Assembly (NCBI GenBank): GCA_029263115.1
Contig: JAJCYC010000015.1
Coordinates: 1-35,852, forward strand
DNA length: 35,852 nt
Origin: Pseudonocardia sp.
GTDB taxonomy: Bacteria; Actinomycetota; Actinomycetes; Mycobacteriales; Pseudonocardiaceae
Direction: 5' to 3'
Below the pieces are notes generated by a model. The model saw only the letters and a program-made list of their open reading frames with translations, was not told where the DNA came from and searched no databases. Positions 16,165 through 23,876 of the stretch are shown piece by piece. How positions within the stretch are numbered: position 1 is the first letter of the stretch; every line of letters begins with the position of its first letter. The position numbers and the translations under genes were made by a program.

Positions 16165-17145
16165 TCAGAGCGGGAGTGAGAAGTAGTCGTCCTCGTCCGG
16201 CGGGCGCGTCGCACGAGGATCGGCGCCGAACCGCCGCGGCGCCGCCGGGACGTGCGCGCGGCTCACCACCACCACCCGCGCGGTCTCCACGAACCGCCGG
16301 ACCAGCGGGCTCACGCCATCCCCCCGGTAGGCCAGCGCCAGGGGCACCATCGTCGCCGGCGAGGCCAACGGCCGGTAGGTGGCGCCGTTGATACCCAGAT
16401 GACGCAGCGAAGCCGGCACCACCGCGACCCCGAGCCCGGCGGCAACCAGCGCTACCAGAGCCGCGGTGTTGGAGATGACGTGGCGGATCCTGGGCACGAA
16501 GCCGGCCCGCTCGCAGGCGGCCAGGACTGTCGCGTGCATGTTCGACACCGGGCTCGGCGGGTAACAGATGAACCAGTCCTCGCGCAACGACGAGAGCTCC
16601 ACCGATCTCGTGACCGTGGCCGGGTGGCTGCTGGGTAGCAGCGCGACCAGCGGTTCCTCGCGCAGCACCTCGACCACCAGGCCCGCGGCGCGCGCCGGCG
16701 GGCGGAGCAGCCCGACATCCAGCTCGCCGGCCATCAGCCCATCGACCTGAGCCTTGGTGAACATCTCGCTGTGCACGTCGAGGGTCACGTCCGGGTGGCG
16801 TTCGTGGAAGGCCCGGACCAGCGCGGGCAGCAGCTCGTAGGTGGCCGAACCGGTGAAGCCGATCGACAGGCGTCCCGACTCGCCCCGCGCGGTCTTGCGC
16901 GCCGCGTCGACCGCGTCCTCGGTGAGCGCGAGCATCGCCTGCATGCGCGCGTAGAACACCTCGCCGGCCGGCGTCAGGCTGACTGACCTGGTGGTCCGGG
17001 TGAACAGCTCGACGTCGATCTCCCGCTCCAGCTTGCGGATCTGCTGGGACAACGGCGACTGGGCGATGTTGAGCCTGGCCGCGGCCAGGGTGAAGCTGCG
17101 TTCCTCTGCGACCGCCATGAAGTAACGCACGTGGCGGAACTCCAT
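16165..17145 (-). CDS. LysR-family transcriptional regulator
   Basis: 326 residues. The N-terminal winged helix-turn-helix (about 1-60) reads MEFRHVRYFMAVAEERSF, then LNIAQSPLSQQIRKLEREI and LFTRTTRSVSLTPAGEVFY, very close to the CatR/BenM/CbnR branch that controls aromatic catabolism. The C-terminal part (about 90-295) is the two-lobe effector-binding domain. The ATG at 17145 has a GGAGGGG ribosome site. The frame stays open upstream to 17274, but without family similarity. It is divergent from the cytochrome P450 gene, the usual arrangement for a LysR regulator and its target, and could also act on the flavin reductase operon behind it. Confidence 0.92.
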   Translation of the reverse strand: MEFRHVRYFMAVAEERSFTLAAARLNIAQSPLSQQIRKLEREIDVELFTRTTRSVSLTPAGEVFYARMQAMLALTEDAVDAARKTARGESGRLSIGFTGSATYELLPALVRAFHERHPDVTLDVHSEMFTKAQVDGLMAGELDVGLLRPPARAAGLVVEVLREEPLVALLPSSHPATVTRSVELSSLREDWFICYPPSPVSNMHATVLAACERAGFVPRIRHVISNTAALVALVAAGLGVAVVPASLRHLGINGATYRPLASPATMVPLALAYRGDGVSPLVRRFVETARVVVVSRAHVPAAPRRFGADPRATRPPDEDDYFSLPL

Positions 17146-17343
17146 GCGCCCCTCCGTCACCCTCGCGCCGCCCTGGGTGGCCACCCGGCCCCGGCGTGGG
17201 CCGACCGTACCGGTCGTGCCGTCGCGGAACACATCAACGGCCAAGCGCCTGGCGGTCATCACGCGCGAACACACGGGGGTGGCGGTATTTCGAAATTGCT
17301 CCTACCGTTCGTGCCGACATTGTGGCCCCAAAGGAGTAGCCCG
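17146..17343. promoter_or_regulatory. Divergent LysR/P450 control region with ATTTCGAAAT palindrome
   Basis: 198-bp gap between two divergent genes. A perfect 10-bp palindrome ATTTCGAAAT lies at 17287-17296, about 48 bp before the P450 start and in an AT-richer patch than its surroundings. LysR sites are typically short dyads in this position, so this is a candidate recognition site. AAAGGAG before 17344 is the P450 ribosome site. Exact promoter boxes are not clear. Confidence 0.45.
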
Positions 17344-18549
17344 ATGACCGAAAGCCTGGCGGACAGCCCGACCACACACTCCGACATACCGAAGTTCGAC
17401 GTGGATCTGCATTCGCCGGAAATGCTTCGCGATCCGTACCCAACCTACCGACAATTTCGCGAAGCCGGCCCCGTCATCTGGCTTGAACCCCACCAGATGT
17501 TCGCGGTCCCCCGGCACGCCGAGGCCGTCGAGGTACTCACGCGCTGGAAGTCCTTCTCCAGCGGCCAGGGCGTCGGGATGAACGACTTCGTCGCCCAGGC
17601 GGCCCGCACGACGCTGCAGACCGACCCGCCTGACCACGACACCTACCGGGCGATCGAAGGCAAGCCGCTGCTGCCGAACGCCGTCAAGGCCCTCGAACCG
17701 GAACTGCGCGAGCTGGCCGTGCGAACCGTCGACGACCTGCTGTCGCGTGCGCGTTTTGACGGCGTGAGCGATCTGGCCCAGGTGCTTCCGCTGGGCATCG
17801 TCGCCAACCGCGTCGGCCTTCCCCCTGAGGGCCGCGAGCGGATGCTGGACTGGGCCGCCGCCGGGTTCGACTCCTTCGGCATGATCGGGAACGAGCGCAC
17901 CCAGAGCGGTCTCCAGACCATGCGGGAGGCCTCCGAGTACATGCAGTCGGTGCCGGGACGGTTGACCCCCGGTGGCTGGGCCGACCAGCTCATGCAGGCC
18001 GGCGAACGCGCCGGCCTGGATCTCCAGACCCGGCTGACCTTGATCAGCGACTACATCTACCCGAGCCTCGACACCACGATCCACGCCATCAGCGCGGGAC
18101 TCGCGTTGTTCGCCGCCAACCCCGACCAGTGGGACCTGCTCCGCACCGAACGCGCACTGCTGCCGCGCGCGGTCAGCGAGGTGGTCCGGCTGGCCAGCCC
18201 GATCCTCTGGTTCACCCGCACCGTCACCCACGACTACTCGCTCGGTGACGTCGCCCTGCCCGGCAGGACCCGGGTGGTGGTGCTCTACGGCTCGGCGAAC
18301 CGCGACGAGCGGAAGTTCCCGGACCCGGAGCGGTTCGACATCACCCGGCCACCGAACGACCAGATCGGCTTCGGCCGGGGCAAGCACAGCTGCATGGGTA
18401 TGTCGGTGGCCCGCCTGGAGATGGAGGTGCTCTTCGACGTGATGGCCGACTCGGTCGAGCGCATCGAGACCGGAACCTGGCGACGCTCCGTGAACAACGT
18501 CCTGTACGGGTACGAACACCTGGACGTCACGTTTCGCCCGAGCGGCTGA
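17344..18549 (+). CDS. Cytochrome P450
   Basis: 401 residues, a soluble bacterial-type P450. The heme-binding loop FGRGKHSCMG gives axial Cys350. The K-helix ExxR is Glu279-Arg282 (EVVR). The I-helix reads PSLDTT (about 240-245), so the usual Ala/Gly-Gly before the acid-threonine pair is replaced by Ser-Leu. The ending NNVLYGYEHLDV and the general layout recall the CYP199/CYP255 group, which oxidises para-substituted benzoates or methoxyphenols; this sub-family call is tentative. AAAGGAG precedes the ATG at 17344. No stand-alone ferredoxin gene follows, but a three-domain reductase is encoded two genes downstream and could serve it. Confidence 0.92.
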   Translation: MTESLADSPTTHSDIPKFDVDLHSPEMLRDPYPTYRQFREAGPVIWLEPHQMFAVPRHAEAVEVLTRWKSFSSGQGVGMNDFVAQAARTTLQTDPPDHDTYRAIEGKPLLPNAVKALEPELRELAVRTVDDLLSRARFDGVSDLAQVLPLGIVANRVGLPPEGRERMLDWAAAGFDSFGMIGNERTQSGLQTMREASEYMQSVPGRLTPGGWADQLMQAGERAGLDLQTRLTLISDYIYPSLDTTIHAISAGLALFAANPDQWDLLRTERALLPRAVSEVVRLASPILWFTRTVTHDYSLGDVALPGRTRVVVLYGSANRDERKFPDPERFDITRPPNDQIGFGRGKHSCMGMSVARLEMEVLFDVMADSVERIETGTWRRSVNNVLYGYEHLDVTFRPSG

Positions 18550-18565
18550 CCCGTACCTTTCCCGG

Positions 18566-18586
18566 ATGTACTACCGGCCGGTACAT
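18566..18586. promoter_or_regulatory. Inverted repeat between P450 and membrane monooxygenase genes
   Basis: ATGTAC and GTACAT arms flank nine bases, and the interior contains the 12-bp palindrome TACCGGCCGGTA. It lies in the 86-bp gap after the P450 stop. It could be an operator for the membrane monooxygenase or a weak terminator of the P450 transcript; there is no T-tract. Confidence 0.4.
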
Positions 18587-18635
18587 GATTCTCTGACAAG
18601 TTGACGGAGCTGGACAGCCCACCGGAGGACTGACG

Positions 18636-19766
18636 ATGGACACCGCTCGCTACTACCTGGTCACGCTGATAATGGGCGTGGGCATCGCAGGAATCTGGCT
18701 CGGTGGCCCCTGGGTCTGGGCCGGCCTGATCACCTTCCCGATCCTGATGGCGCTCGACCTCATCCTGCCATCCGATCACGCCAGCCGCTCCGTGCGCTCG
18801 AACGTGCTGGTGAACGTACCGGTCTACCTGCACGTGCCCCTGATGCTCGCCCTGTGGGGCACGATGCTGTTCCGGCTGGGCCAGTGGCACGAGGGCGCAC
18901 TCGCGCTGTCCGGCAGTGAGCTCGCCGGGATCATCCTGTCGGTGGGCTTCCTCGGCGCGGTCCCGAACGTGCCGGTCGTCCACGAGCTCATGCACCGTCG
19001 CCACCCGATACCCCGGGCGCTGGCCAAGGTCGGTACGACGTTCTTCCTGGACCCGAACCGCGACGTGGGCCACCGGCTGACCCACCACCTGGAGCTGTGC
19101 ACCCCGGCGGACAGTGACACCCCCACCCGGGGCCAGACCATCTACTCCTTCATGTGGCAGGCCTCCTACGGAGGTTGGAAAGACGGCGTCACCACCAGCC
19201 TGATGGCGCTACGCAAGCGGGACCTGAGCTTCTTCCACTGGAAGAACGCGCTGTACGTCGAGTTCGGTCTCTCCGGCGTCCTGGTGGCAGCCACCGCGAT
19301 CGTGGCCGGCTGGGGCGGGCTGGCGGTCACCGGCGGGGTGCTGCTGTTCTCCAAGCTGCTCGGCGAGGGGTTCAACTACCTGCAGCACTACGGGATGGTG
19401 CGGGTACCGGGCGCACCGGTGCGGTTGCACCACGCCTGGAACCACCTGGGCGCGATCATGCGTCCGGTCGGGTTGGAGATCACCAACCACATCGACCACC
19501 ACTTCGACAGCCGCCACCAGTTCTACGAGCTGGCCCCCCGGGTGGACGGCGCCCAGATGCCCAGTGGCTTCCTCTGCTTCGTGGCCGCGCTGGTCCCGCC
19601 GGTGTGGGAGCGCTACATCGCCAAGCCGCTGCTGCGCCATTGGGACCAGAACTTCGCCTCCCCCGAAGAGCAGCGGATGGCGATGGAGCAGAACGCCCGG
19701 GCCGGCTGGCCGATCTGGGTCGAGGTTCCGACCGAGGTCCGGCCACAACCGGTCGCGGCGGTCTGA
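18636..19766 (+). CDS. Membrane di-iron monooxygenase (XylM/AlkB family)
   Basis: 376 residues with several hydrophobic membrane segments (about 5-45, 58-80, 95-112, 210-245). The histidine boxes of the family are present: HELMH (116-120) with His123, GHRLTHH (145-151), LQHYG (His251) and NHIDHHFDSRHQFYEL (284-299). These bind the two irons. The spacing and the order with the following XylA-like reductase gene match xylene/p-cymene monooxygenases (XylM, CymA), which hydroxylate aromatic methyl groups, more than alkane hydroxylases with their own rubredoxin. GGAGG lies before the ATG at 18636. The exact substrate (methyl-aromatic or alkane) is inference. Confidence 0.9.
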   Translation: MDTARYYLVTLIMGVGIAGIWLGGPWVWAGLITFPILMALDLILPSDHASRSVRSNVLVNVPVYLHVPLMLALWGTMLFRLGQWHEGALALSGSELAGIILSVGFLGAVPNVPVVHELMHRRHPIPRALAKVGTTFFLDPNRDVGHRLTHHLELCTPADSDTPTRGQTIYSFMWQASYGGWKDGVTTSLMALRKRDLSFFHWKNALYVEFGLSGVLVAATAIVAGWGGLAVTGGVLLFSKLLGEGFNYLQHYGMVRVPGAPVRLHHAWNHLGAIMRPVGLEITNHIDHHFDSRHQFYELAPRVDGAQMPSGFLCFVAALVPPVWERYIAKPLLRHWDQNFASPEEQRMAMEQNARAGWPIWVEVPTEVRPQPVAAV

Positions 19767-19774
19767 GCCGACGG

Positions 19775-20824
19775 ATGGGCATTCTCAGCCGGCGGGGGCC
19801 ACGCGTGGTCACCTTGCCCGGCGGCAAGAGCTTCACCGCCGGACGCGACTCAGTGCTCAACCACGCCCTCGCCGAGGGGGTGCCGTTCCCACACAGCTGC
19901 ACGGTGGGCACCTGCGGCAGCTGCAAGTCGCGGCTGGTCGCTGGCAAGGTCTGGGAGCTGACCGAGTCGGCCATCACCCTGACCTCCGAGGAGCTCCGGG
20001 CCGGCTACATCCTGCCCTGCCAGTCGGTGGCCCGGGGGCCGATCGAGCTCGACGTCCCGGGTTTCGCCGAGATCCCCGACCACCCGTTGCGGCACACCAG
20101 CGGGGTGATCAGCGGGCAACGGCCGCTGACCCACGACATCGTCGAGCTGCGGCTGACGCTCGACGAGCCGATCGAGTACACCGGCGGCCAGTACGCCGAG
20201 CTGAGCACCGACAACCTCACCACCGGGCCTCGCGCGTACTCCTTCGCCGAGGCGCCCAACCCGGCCGCGTTGGACCGTCCGTGCTTCTATGTGCGTCGAA
20301 CGCCCGGCGGTGAGTTCACCGAGTGGCTGTTCGACGCCGACCGGACCGGCACCCAGGTGCAGCTGACCGGGCCGTTCGGCAACCTGTGGTTGCGCCCGGG
20401 CAACGGACCCGCGCTGTGCGTGGCCGGCGGTAGCGGTCTGGCGCCGGTGAAGGCGCTGCTGGAGAGCGCGGCGGCGGACCGGTCCGAGCGAGAGTTCGTG
20501 CTGGTCTTCGGTGCCCGCACGCAACGCGACCTGTACTGCGTCGAGGAGCTGGAGAAACTGGCCGTCGCGGCGGGGTCGCTGCGGTTCGTGCCGGTGCTGT
20601 CCGAGGAACCGGCGGACTCCGACTGGGCCGGGGCTCGCGGCCTGGTGACCGACGCGATCGCCACCCTGGCACCGGAGCTGCTGGCAAACTGCGACGCCTA
20701 CGTGTGCGGACCGCCGCCGATGGTCGACGCGGTGGAGGACCTGATCCGCGGCGGCCGGATGGACGAGGGCTTCTTCCACGCCGACCGTTTCCTGGACAAA
20801 TCCTTCCGCGGCCGGGCGGGTTGA
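19775..20824 (+). CDS. XylA/GcoB-like reductase: [2Fe-2S] ferredoxin plus FAD/NAD domains
   Basis: 349 residues. The N-terminal plant-type ferredoxin domain has Cys42, Cys47, Cys50 (SCTVGTCGSC) and Cys82 (LPCQSV). The FAD domain carries RAYSF (153-157), and the NAD domain VAGGSGLAPVKAL and the late CGPPPMVDAVEDL. It passes electrons from NAD(P)H through FAD to the iron-sulfur cluster and on to an oxygenase. The domain order and motifs match XylA of xylene monooxygenase; the same order occurs in GcoB, which serves a P450. Both kinds of partner lie directly upstream. The gene starts eight bases after the membrane monooxygenase stop; only a weak ribosome site is seen, so translational coupling is likely. 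Confidence 0.93.
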   Translation: MGILSRRGPRVVTLPGGKSFTAGRDSVLNHALAEGVPFPHSCTVGTCGSCKSRLVAGKVWELTESAITLTSEELRAGYILPCQSVARGPIELDVPGFAEIPDHPLRHTSGVISGQRPLTHDIVELRLTLDEPIEYTGGQYAELSTDNLTTGPRAYSFAEAPNPAALDRPCFYVRRTPGGEFTEWLFDADRTGTQVQLTGPFGNLWLRPGNGPALCVAGGSGLAPVKALLESAAADRSEREFVLVFGARTQRDLYCVEELEKLAVAAGSLRFVPVLSEEPADSDWAGARGLVTDAIATLAPELLANCDAYVCGPPPMVDAVEDLIRGGRMDEGFFHADRFLDKSFRGRAG

Positions 20825-20850
20825 CCCTCGATACCGCGTTTCCGTATTTT
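20821..20850 (+). promoter_or_regulatory. Candidate promoter of the bph-like operon
   Basis: TTGACC (20821-20826), overlapping the reductase stop codon, is followed after 18 bp by TATTTT (20845-20850). Both resemble the vegetative sigma boxes, and the site is about 80 bp upstream of the Rieske alpha 2 start. The AT-rich -10 stands out in this GC-rich region. It may be the point controlled by the two-component system. Confidence 0.45.
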
Positions 20851-20860
20851 CACCGGATGC

Positions 20861-20876
20861 CGCCACGGGCGTGGCG
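20861..20876 (+). other. Small hairpin in the leader of the bph-like operon
   Basis: CGCCAC-GGGC-GTGGCG makes a perfect 6-bp stem with a 4-base loop, just after the candidate promoter and before the GGGAGG ribosome site of the Rieske alpha 2 gene. It lacks a T-tract. It could be a leader RNA structure, an operator half or chance. Confidence 0.3.
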
Positions 20877-20931
20877 CAGTTCACTGAGCACACCCGGATG
20901 ACTTGCCCCGACATGCCCTGAGGGAGGACGC

Positions 20932-22308
20932 ATGACCGTCGTCGACAACCTGAGCGAGATGGTGTCGCTGGAGCGCGGAGAGGTCGACCGGCGGATCTTC
21001 AGCGACCCGGAGATCTTCGAGCTGGAGATGAAGACCATCTTCGCGCGGAGCTGGCTGTTCCTGTGCCACGAGAGCCAGATCCCGAAGAAGGGCGACTTCT
21101 TCGAGGCCCCGATGGGCCGGGACAACGTGCTGGTGGTTCGCCAGCGCGATGGCGGAATCAAGGCCCTGCTCAACACCTGCGCGCACCGCGGCAACGCGGT
21201 CTGCCGGGCCGAGGAGGGCAATGCCAAGAACTTCATGTGCACCTACCACGGCTGGACCTACGACATCGGCGGCAAGCTGGTCGGGGTCCCGGGCCTGGAG
21301 GAGCTGTACCACAACGAGCTGGACACCACGAAGATCGGACTGCGCTCGGTCGCCCAGCTCGACACCTATAAGGGCTTCGTGTTCGCCACCCACGACCCCG
21401 AGGCTCCGCCACTGCACGACTTCCTGGGCCGCACCGGTCGCCTGGGGCTGGAGTACATCGTCGCCCAGGGCGACATGGAGATCGTGCCGGGCATCCAGAA
21501 GTTCGTCATCCCGTGCAACTGGAAGTTCGCCGTCGACAACCTCTTCGACTGGTACCACCCGCAGATCACCCACCTGTCGGCGTTCCAGACCGGGATGGTC
21601 CCCTCGCCGCCGGACATCACCGGCAAGCGGATGAACACCGCCAGCGTGGCCGACCAGGAAGGCACCGAGCTCCAGCTGCCCGGCGGGGTGGTCGGCGGCG
21701 ACGCCGGCGACCAGTTGGTGTTCATCGATGCCTACGGGCACGCCATCTCGGGCCCGACGGTGGAGGCGCTCGGCGACTTCGGCGGCCTGGTCGACAACTC
21801 CTGGCGGGACCGGCCCGACGTGGTCGAGGCCCTCGGCCCGATGTCGCGCCGCTCGCTCGGGCACGCCAACATCTTCCCCACCTGCTGGATCACACCGCCC
21901 TTCAACCAGATTTCCCTGCGGATCCCGCGCGGGCCGATGGAGACCGAGATCTGGTGGTTCAGCTTCATCCGCAAGGACCTGCCCCCGGAGCACCGGGCGA
22001 TGGCCATCTCCGGTGCCATTCACTCGTTCGGCCCGGCCGGCCTGCTCGAGCAGGAGGACGGCGAGAACTGGGCGCAGAGCACCCTGCAGACCCTCGGCGC
22101 GGCCAGCAGTAAGGTCCCGCAGCTGCTGACCATGAACCTGAGCCGGGGCAAGGTCGTGCACGACGACGACGACCTCGACCCGCCCTACATCGAGTGCTCG
22201 ATCAACGAGCACGGTCAGCTGTGGACCTACCTCGCCTGGGTGCAATGGCTCAAGGGTGGGAGCTGGGCGGAGCTACAGGAGCGGACCAGCCCGCCAGACG
22301 TGCTCTGA
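20932..22308 (+). CDS. Rieske ring-hydroxylating dioxygenase, alpha subunit 2
   Basis: 458 residues, the size of biphenyl/toluene/naphthalene dioxygenase large subunits. Rieske ligands are Cys83, His85, Cys103 and His106 with the normal 17-residue spacing (CAHRG...CTYHGW). The mononuclear iron site has Asp206, His209 and His214 (FDWYHPQITH), the same spacing as His208/His213 of naphthalene dioxygenase. It adds O2 to an aromatic ring to give a cis-dihydrodiol. The beta subunit, a BphB-like diol dehydrogenase and a BphC-like ring-cleavage enzyme are encoded next, so a bph/tod-type ring attack is well supported. Substrate range is not determined. Ferredoxin and reductase components are not in the operon. 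Confidence 0.93.
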   Translation: MTVVDNLSEMVSLERGEVDRRIFSDPEIFELEMKTIFARSWLFLCHESQIPKKGDFFEAPMGRDNVLVVRQRDGGIKALLNTCAHRGNAVCRAEEGNAKNFMCTYHGWTYDIGGKLVGVPGLEELYHNELDTTKIGLRSVAQLDTYKGFVFATHDPEAPPLHDFLGRTGRLGLEYIVAQGDMEIVPGIQKFVIPCNWKFAVDNLFDWYHPQITHLSAFQTGMVPSPPDITGKRMNTASVADQEGTELQLPGGVVGGDAGDQLVFIDAYGHAISGPTVEALGDFGGLVDNSWRDRPDVVEALGPMSRRSLGHANIFPTCWITPPFNQISLRIPRGPMETEIWWFSFIRKDLPPEHRAMAISGAIHSFGPAGLLEQEDGENWAQSTLQTLGAASSKVPQLLTMNLSRGKVVHDDDDLDPPYIECSINEHGQLWTYLAWVQWLKGGSWAELQERTSPPDVL

Positions 22309-22361
22309 CCCGCCAGCGCCAGACGGGGGCGACCCCCGACCAGCCGAGAACAGGATCACCG

Positions 22362-22910
22362 ATGACCGCGATCGAAGAGAACACCCGGGTGGGCGGCGAC
22401 CTGCTCGCCGATGCGCTGCGCCAGTTCGAGGTCGAGCGCTTCCTCACCAACGAGGCGGCGCTGCTGGATGCCCACCGCTATGCCGACTGGGTGCAGCTGT
22501 TCAGCGACGACACGCACTACTTCATGCCGATCCGGCGGACCCGGTTGCGTAAGCAGGTGTCCCAGGAGTTCACCAAGCCCGGCGAGATGGCCTTCTTCGA
22601 CGACAACAAGGACATCCTGCTGGCCCGGGTGGCGAAGTTGGCCACCGGCGCGGCCTGGGCGGAGGACCCGCCCTCGCGCACCCGGCACGTCATCACCAAC
22701 GTGCGGGTGGTCGAGGACGACGGGCAGGAGCTGGAGGTGCACTCCAACTTCATCCTCTACCGCACCCGGTTGAAGTCGGAGGAGACCACCTGGATCGGTT
22801 CCCGGCAGGACCTGCTGCGCCGGCATGAGGGCTCCTTCCTGATCGCCCGGCGGCACATCCTGCTGGAGCAGACCGTGCTGCTCTCGCAGAACCTCAGCAA
22901 CTTCTTCTAG
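22362..22910 (+). CDS. Rieske ring-hydroxylating dioxygenase, beta subunit 2
   Basis: 182 residues from ATG 22362. The family pattern is clear: QFEVERFLTNEAALLDAHRY and ADWVQLFSDDTHYFMPIRRTR near the N-terminus, SRTRHVITNVRVVEDDG in the middle and LLRRHEGSFLIARRHILLEQ followed by LSNFF at the end. It closely follows BphA2-type small subunits. It lies 53 bp after the alpha 2 gene. It packs with alpha 2 in a probable alpha3-beta3 oxygenase. Confidence 0.92.
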   Translation: MTAIEENTRVGGDLLADALRQFEVERFLTNEAALLDAHRYADWVQLFSDDTHYFMPIRRTRLRKQVSQEFTKPGEMAFFDDNKDILLARVAKLATGAAWAEDPPSRTRHVITNVRVVEDDGQELEVHSNFILYRTRLKSEETTWIGSRQDLLRRHEGSFLIARRHILLEQTVLLSQNLSNFF

Positions 22911-22938
22911 CACCGGCACGCCCGGGAAGGGACTCACC

Positions 22939-23769
22939 GTGGGTTGGTTGGATGGCAACGTCGCCCTGGTTACCGGGGGCGGGTCCGGCCTGGGGCGGGC
23001 CTTGGTGGAACGGTTCGTCGCCGAGGGCGCAAAGGTCGGCGTGCTGGAGATCAACCCGGCCAAGGCCAAGGAGCTGGAGAGCGATCTCGGCGACTCGGTG
23101 GTGGTGACCACCGGCAGCGCCACTGAGTGGGCCGACAACGCCCGGGCTGTCAGCGACACCGTCGGCGCGTTCGGCCGGCTGGACACCTTCATCGGCAACG
23201 CGGCGGTGTGGGACTACGGCGCCTCCCTGGAGGCGCTGCCGCCCGAAGCCCTGCCGAGCGCCTTCGAGCAGCTGTTCGGACTGAACGTGCTCGGCTACAT
23301 GCTGGGGGCCAAGGCCGCGATCGAGCCGCTGCGCGAATCTGGCGGCAGCATCATCTTCACCCTGTCCAACGCCGCCTTCTACCCCGGTGGCGGCGGCCCG
23401 CTCTACACCGCCGCCAAGCATGCAGGCGTGGGCCTGGTCCGCCAGCTCGCCTACGAGCTCGCGCCGGACATCCGGGTCAACGGGGTCGCGCCGGGTGGGA
23501 TGAGTACCGACCTGCGGGGACCGGCGGCACTCGGGCTGGCCGACACCTCCTTCAGCACGATGCCGGTCGACTCGCTGATGGCCAAGCTCCTGCCGCTCGA
23601 ACGTGGCCTCGCGCCGGCTGACTACACCGGCACCTACGTGCTGTTGGCCTCATCCGCCAACTCGTCGTCCACCACCGGCTCGGTGCACAACTGCGACGGC
23701 GGTTTCGGGGTGCGGGGCCGCAAGGCCGACGCCGCTCTGATGGAGGAAATGCTGGGCGGCGGGTCTTGA
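22939..23769 (+). CDS. bphB: cis-Dihydrodiol dehydrogenase (BphB-like SDR)
   Basis: 276 residues from a GTG at 22939. The short-chain dehydrogenase features are GGGSGLG (13-19, NAD binding), Asn115, Ser143 (TLSNA), Tyr156 and Lys160 (YTAAKH). The stretches FYPGGGGPLYTAAKH, ELAPDIRVNGVAPGG and DLRGPAALG are nearly those of biphenyl dihydrodiol dehydrogenase BphB, including the one-residue-shifted catalytic positions (142/155/159 there). It re-aromatises the cis-diol to a catechol with formation of NADH. It is placed between the Rieske beta gene and the BphC-like gene, as in bph operons. Confidence 0.94.
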   Translation: MGWLDGNVALVTGGGSGLGRALVERFVAEGAKVGVLEINPAKAKELESDLGDSVVVTTGSATEWADNARAVSDTVGAFGRLDTFIGNAAVWDYGASLEALPPEALPSAFEQLFGLNVLGYMLGAKAAIEPLRESGGSIIFTLSNAAFYPGGGGPLYTAAKHAGVGLVRQLAYELAPDIRVNGVAPGGMSTDLRGPAALGLADTSFSTMPVDSLMAKLLPLERGLAPADYTGTYVLLASSANSSSTTGSVHNCDGGFGVRGRKADAALMEEMLGGGS

Positions 23770-23876
23770 CGCGCGCCATCCCGGTGCGCGCATAGTCGAT
23801 AGCGAGAATCAACCGTCCAGCCGTCGTCGCCGCATCACCGGGCATCGGCGGTCGGGTCTCGAGGAGGACATACCGC

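Noticed and set aside
23766-23796. TTGACG with CATAGT 19 bp away as a promoter for the BphC-like gene
   Set aside because: Spacing is long and the -10 poor; I mention it only as a parallel to 20821, not as a feature.
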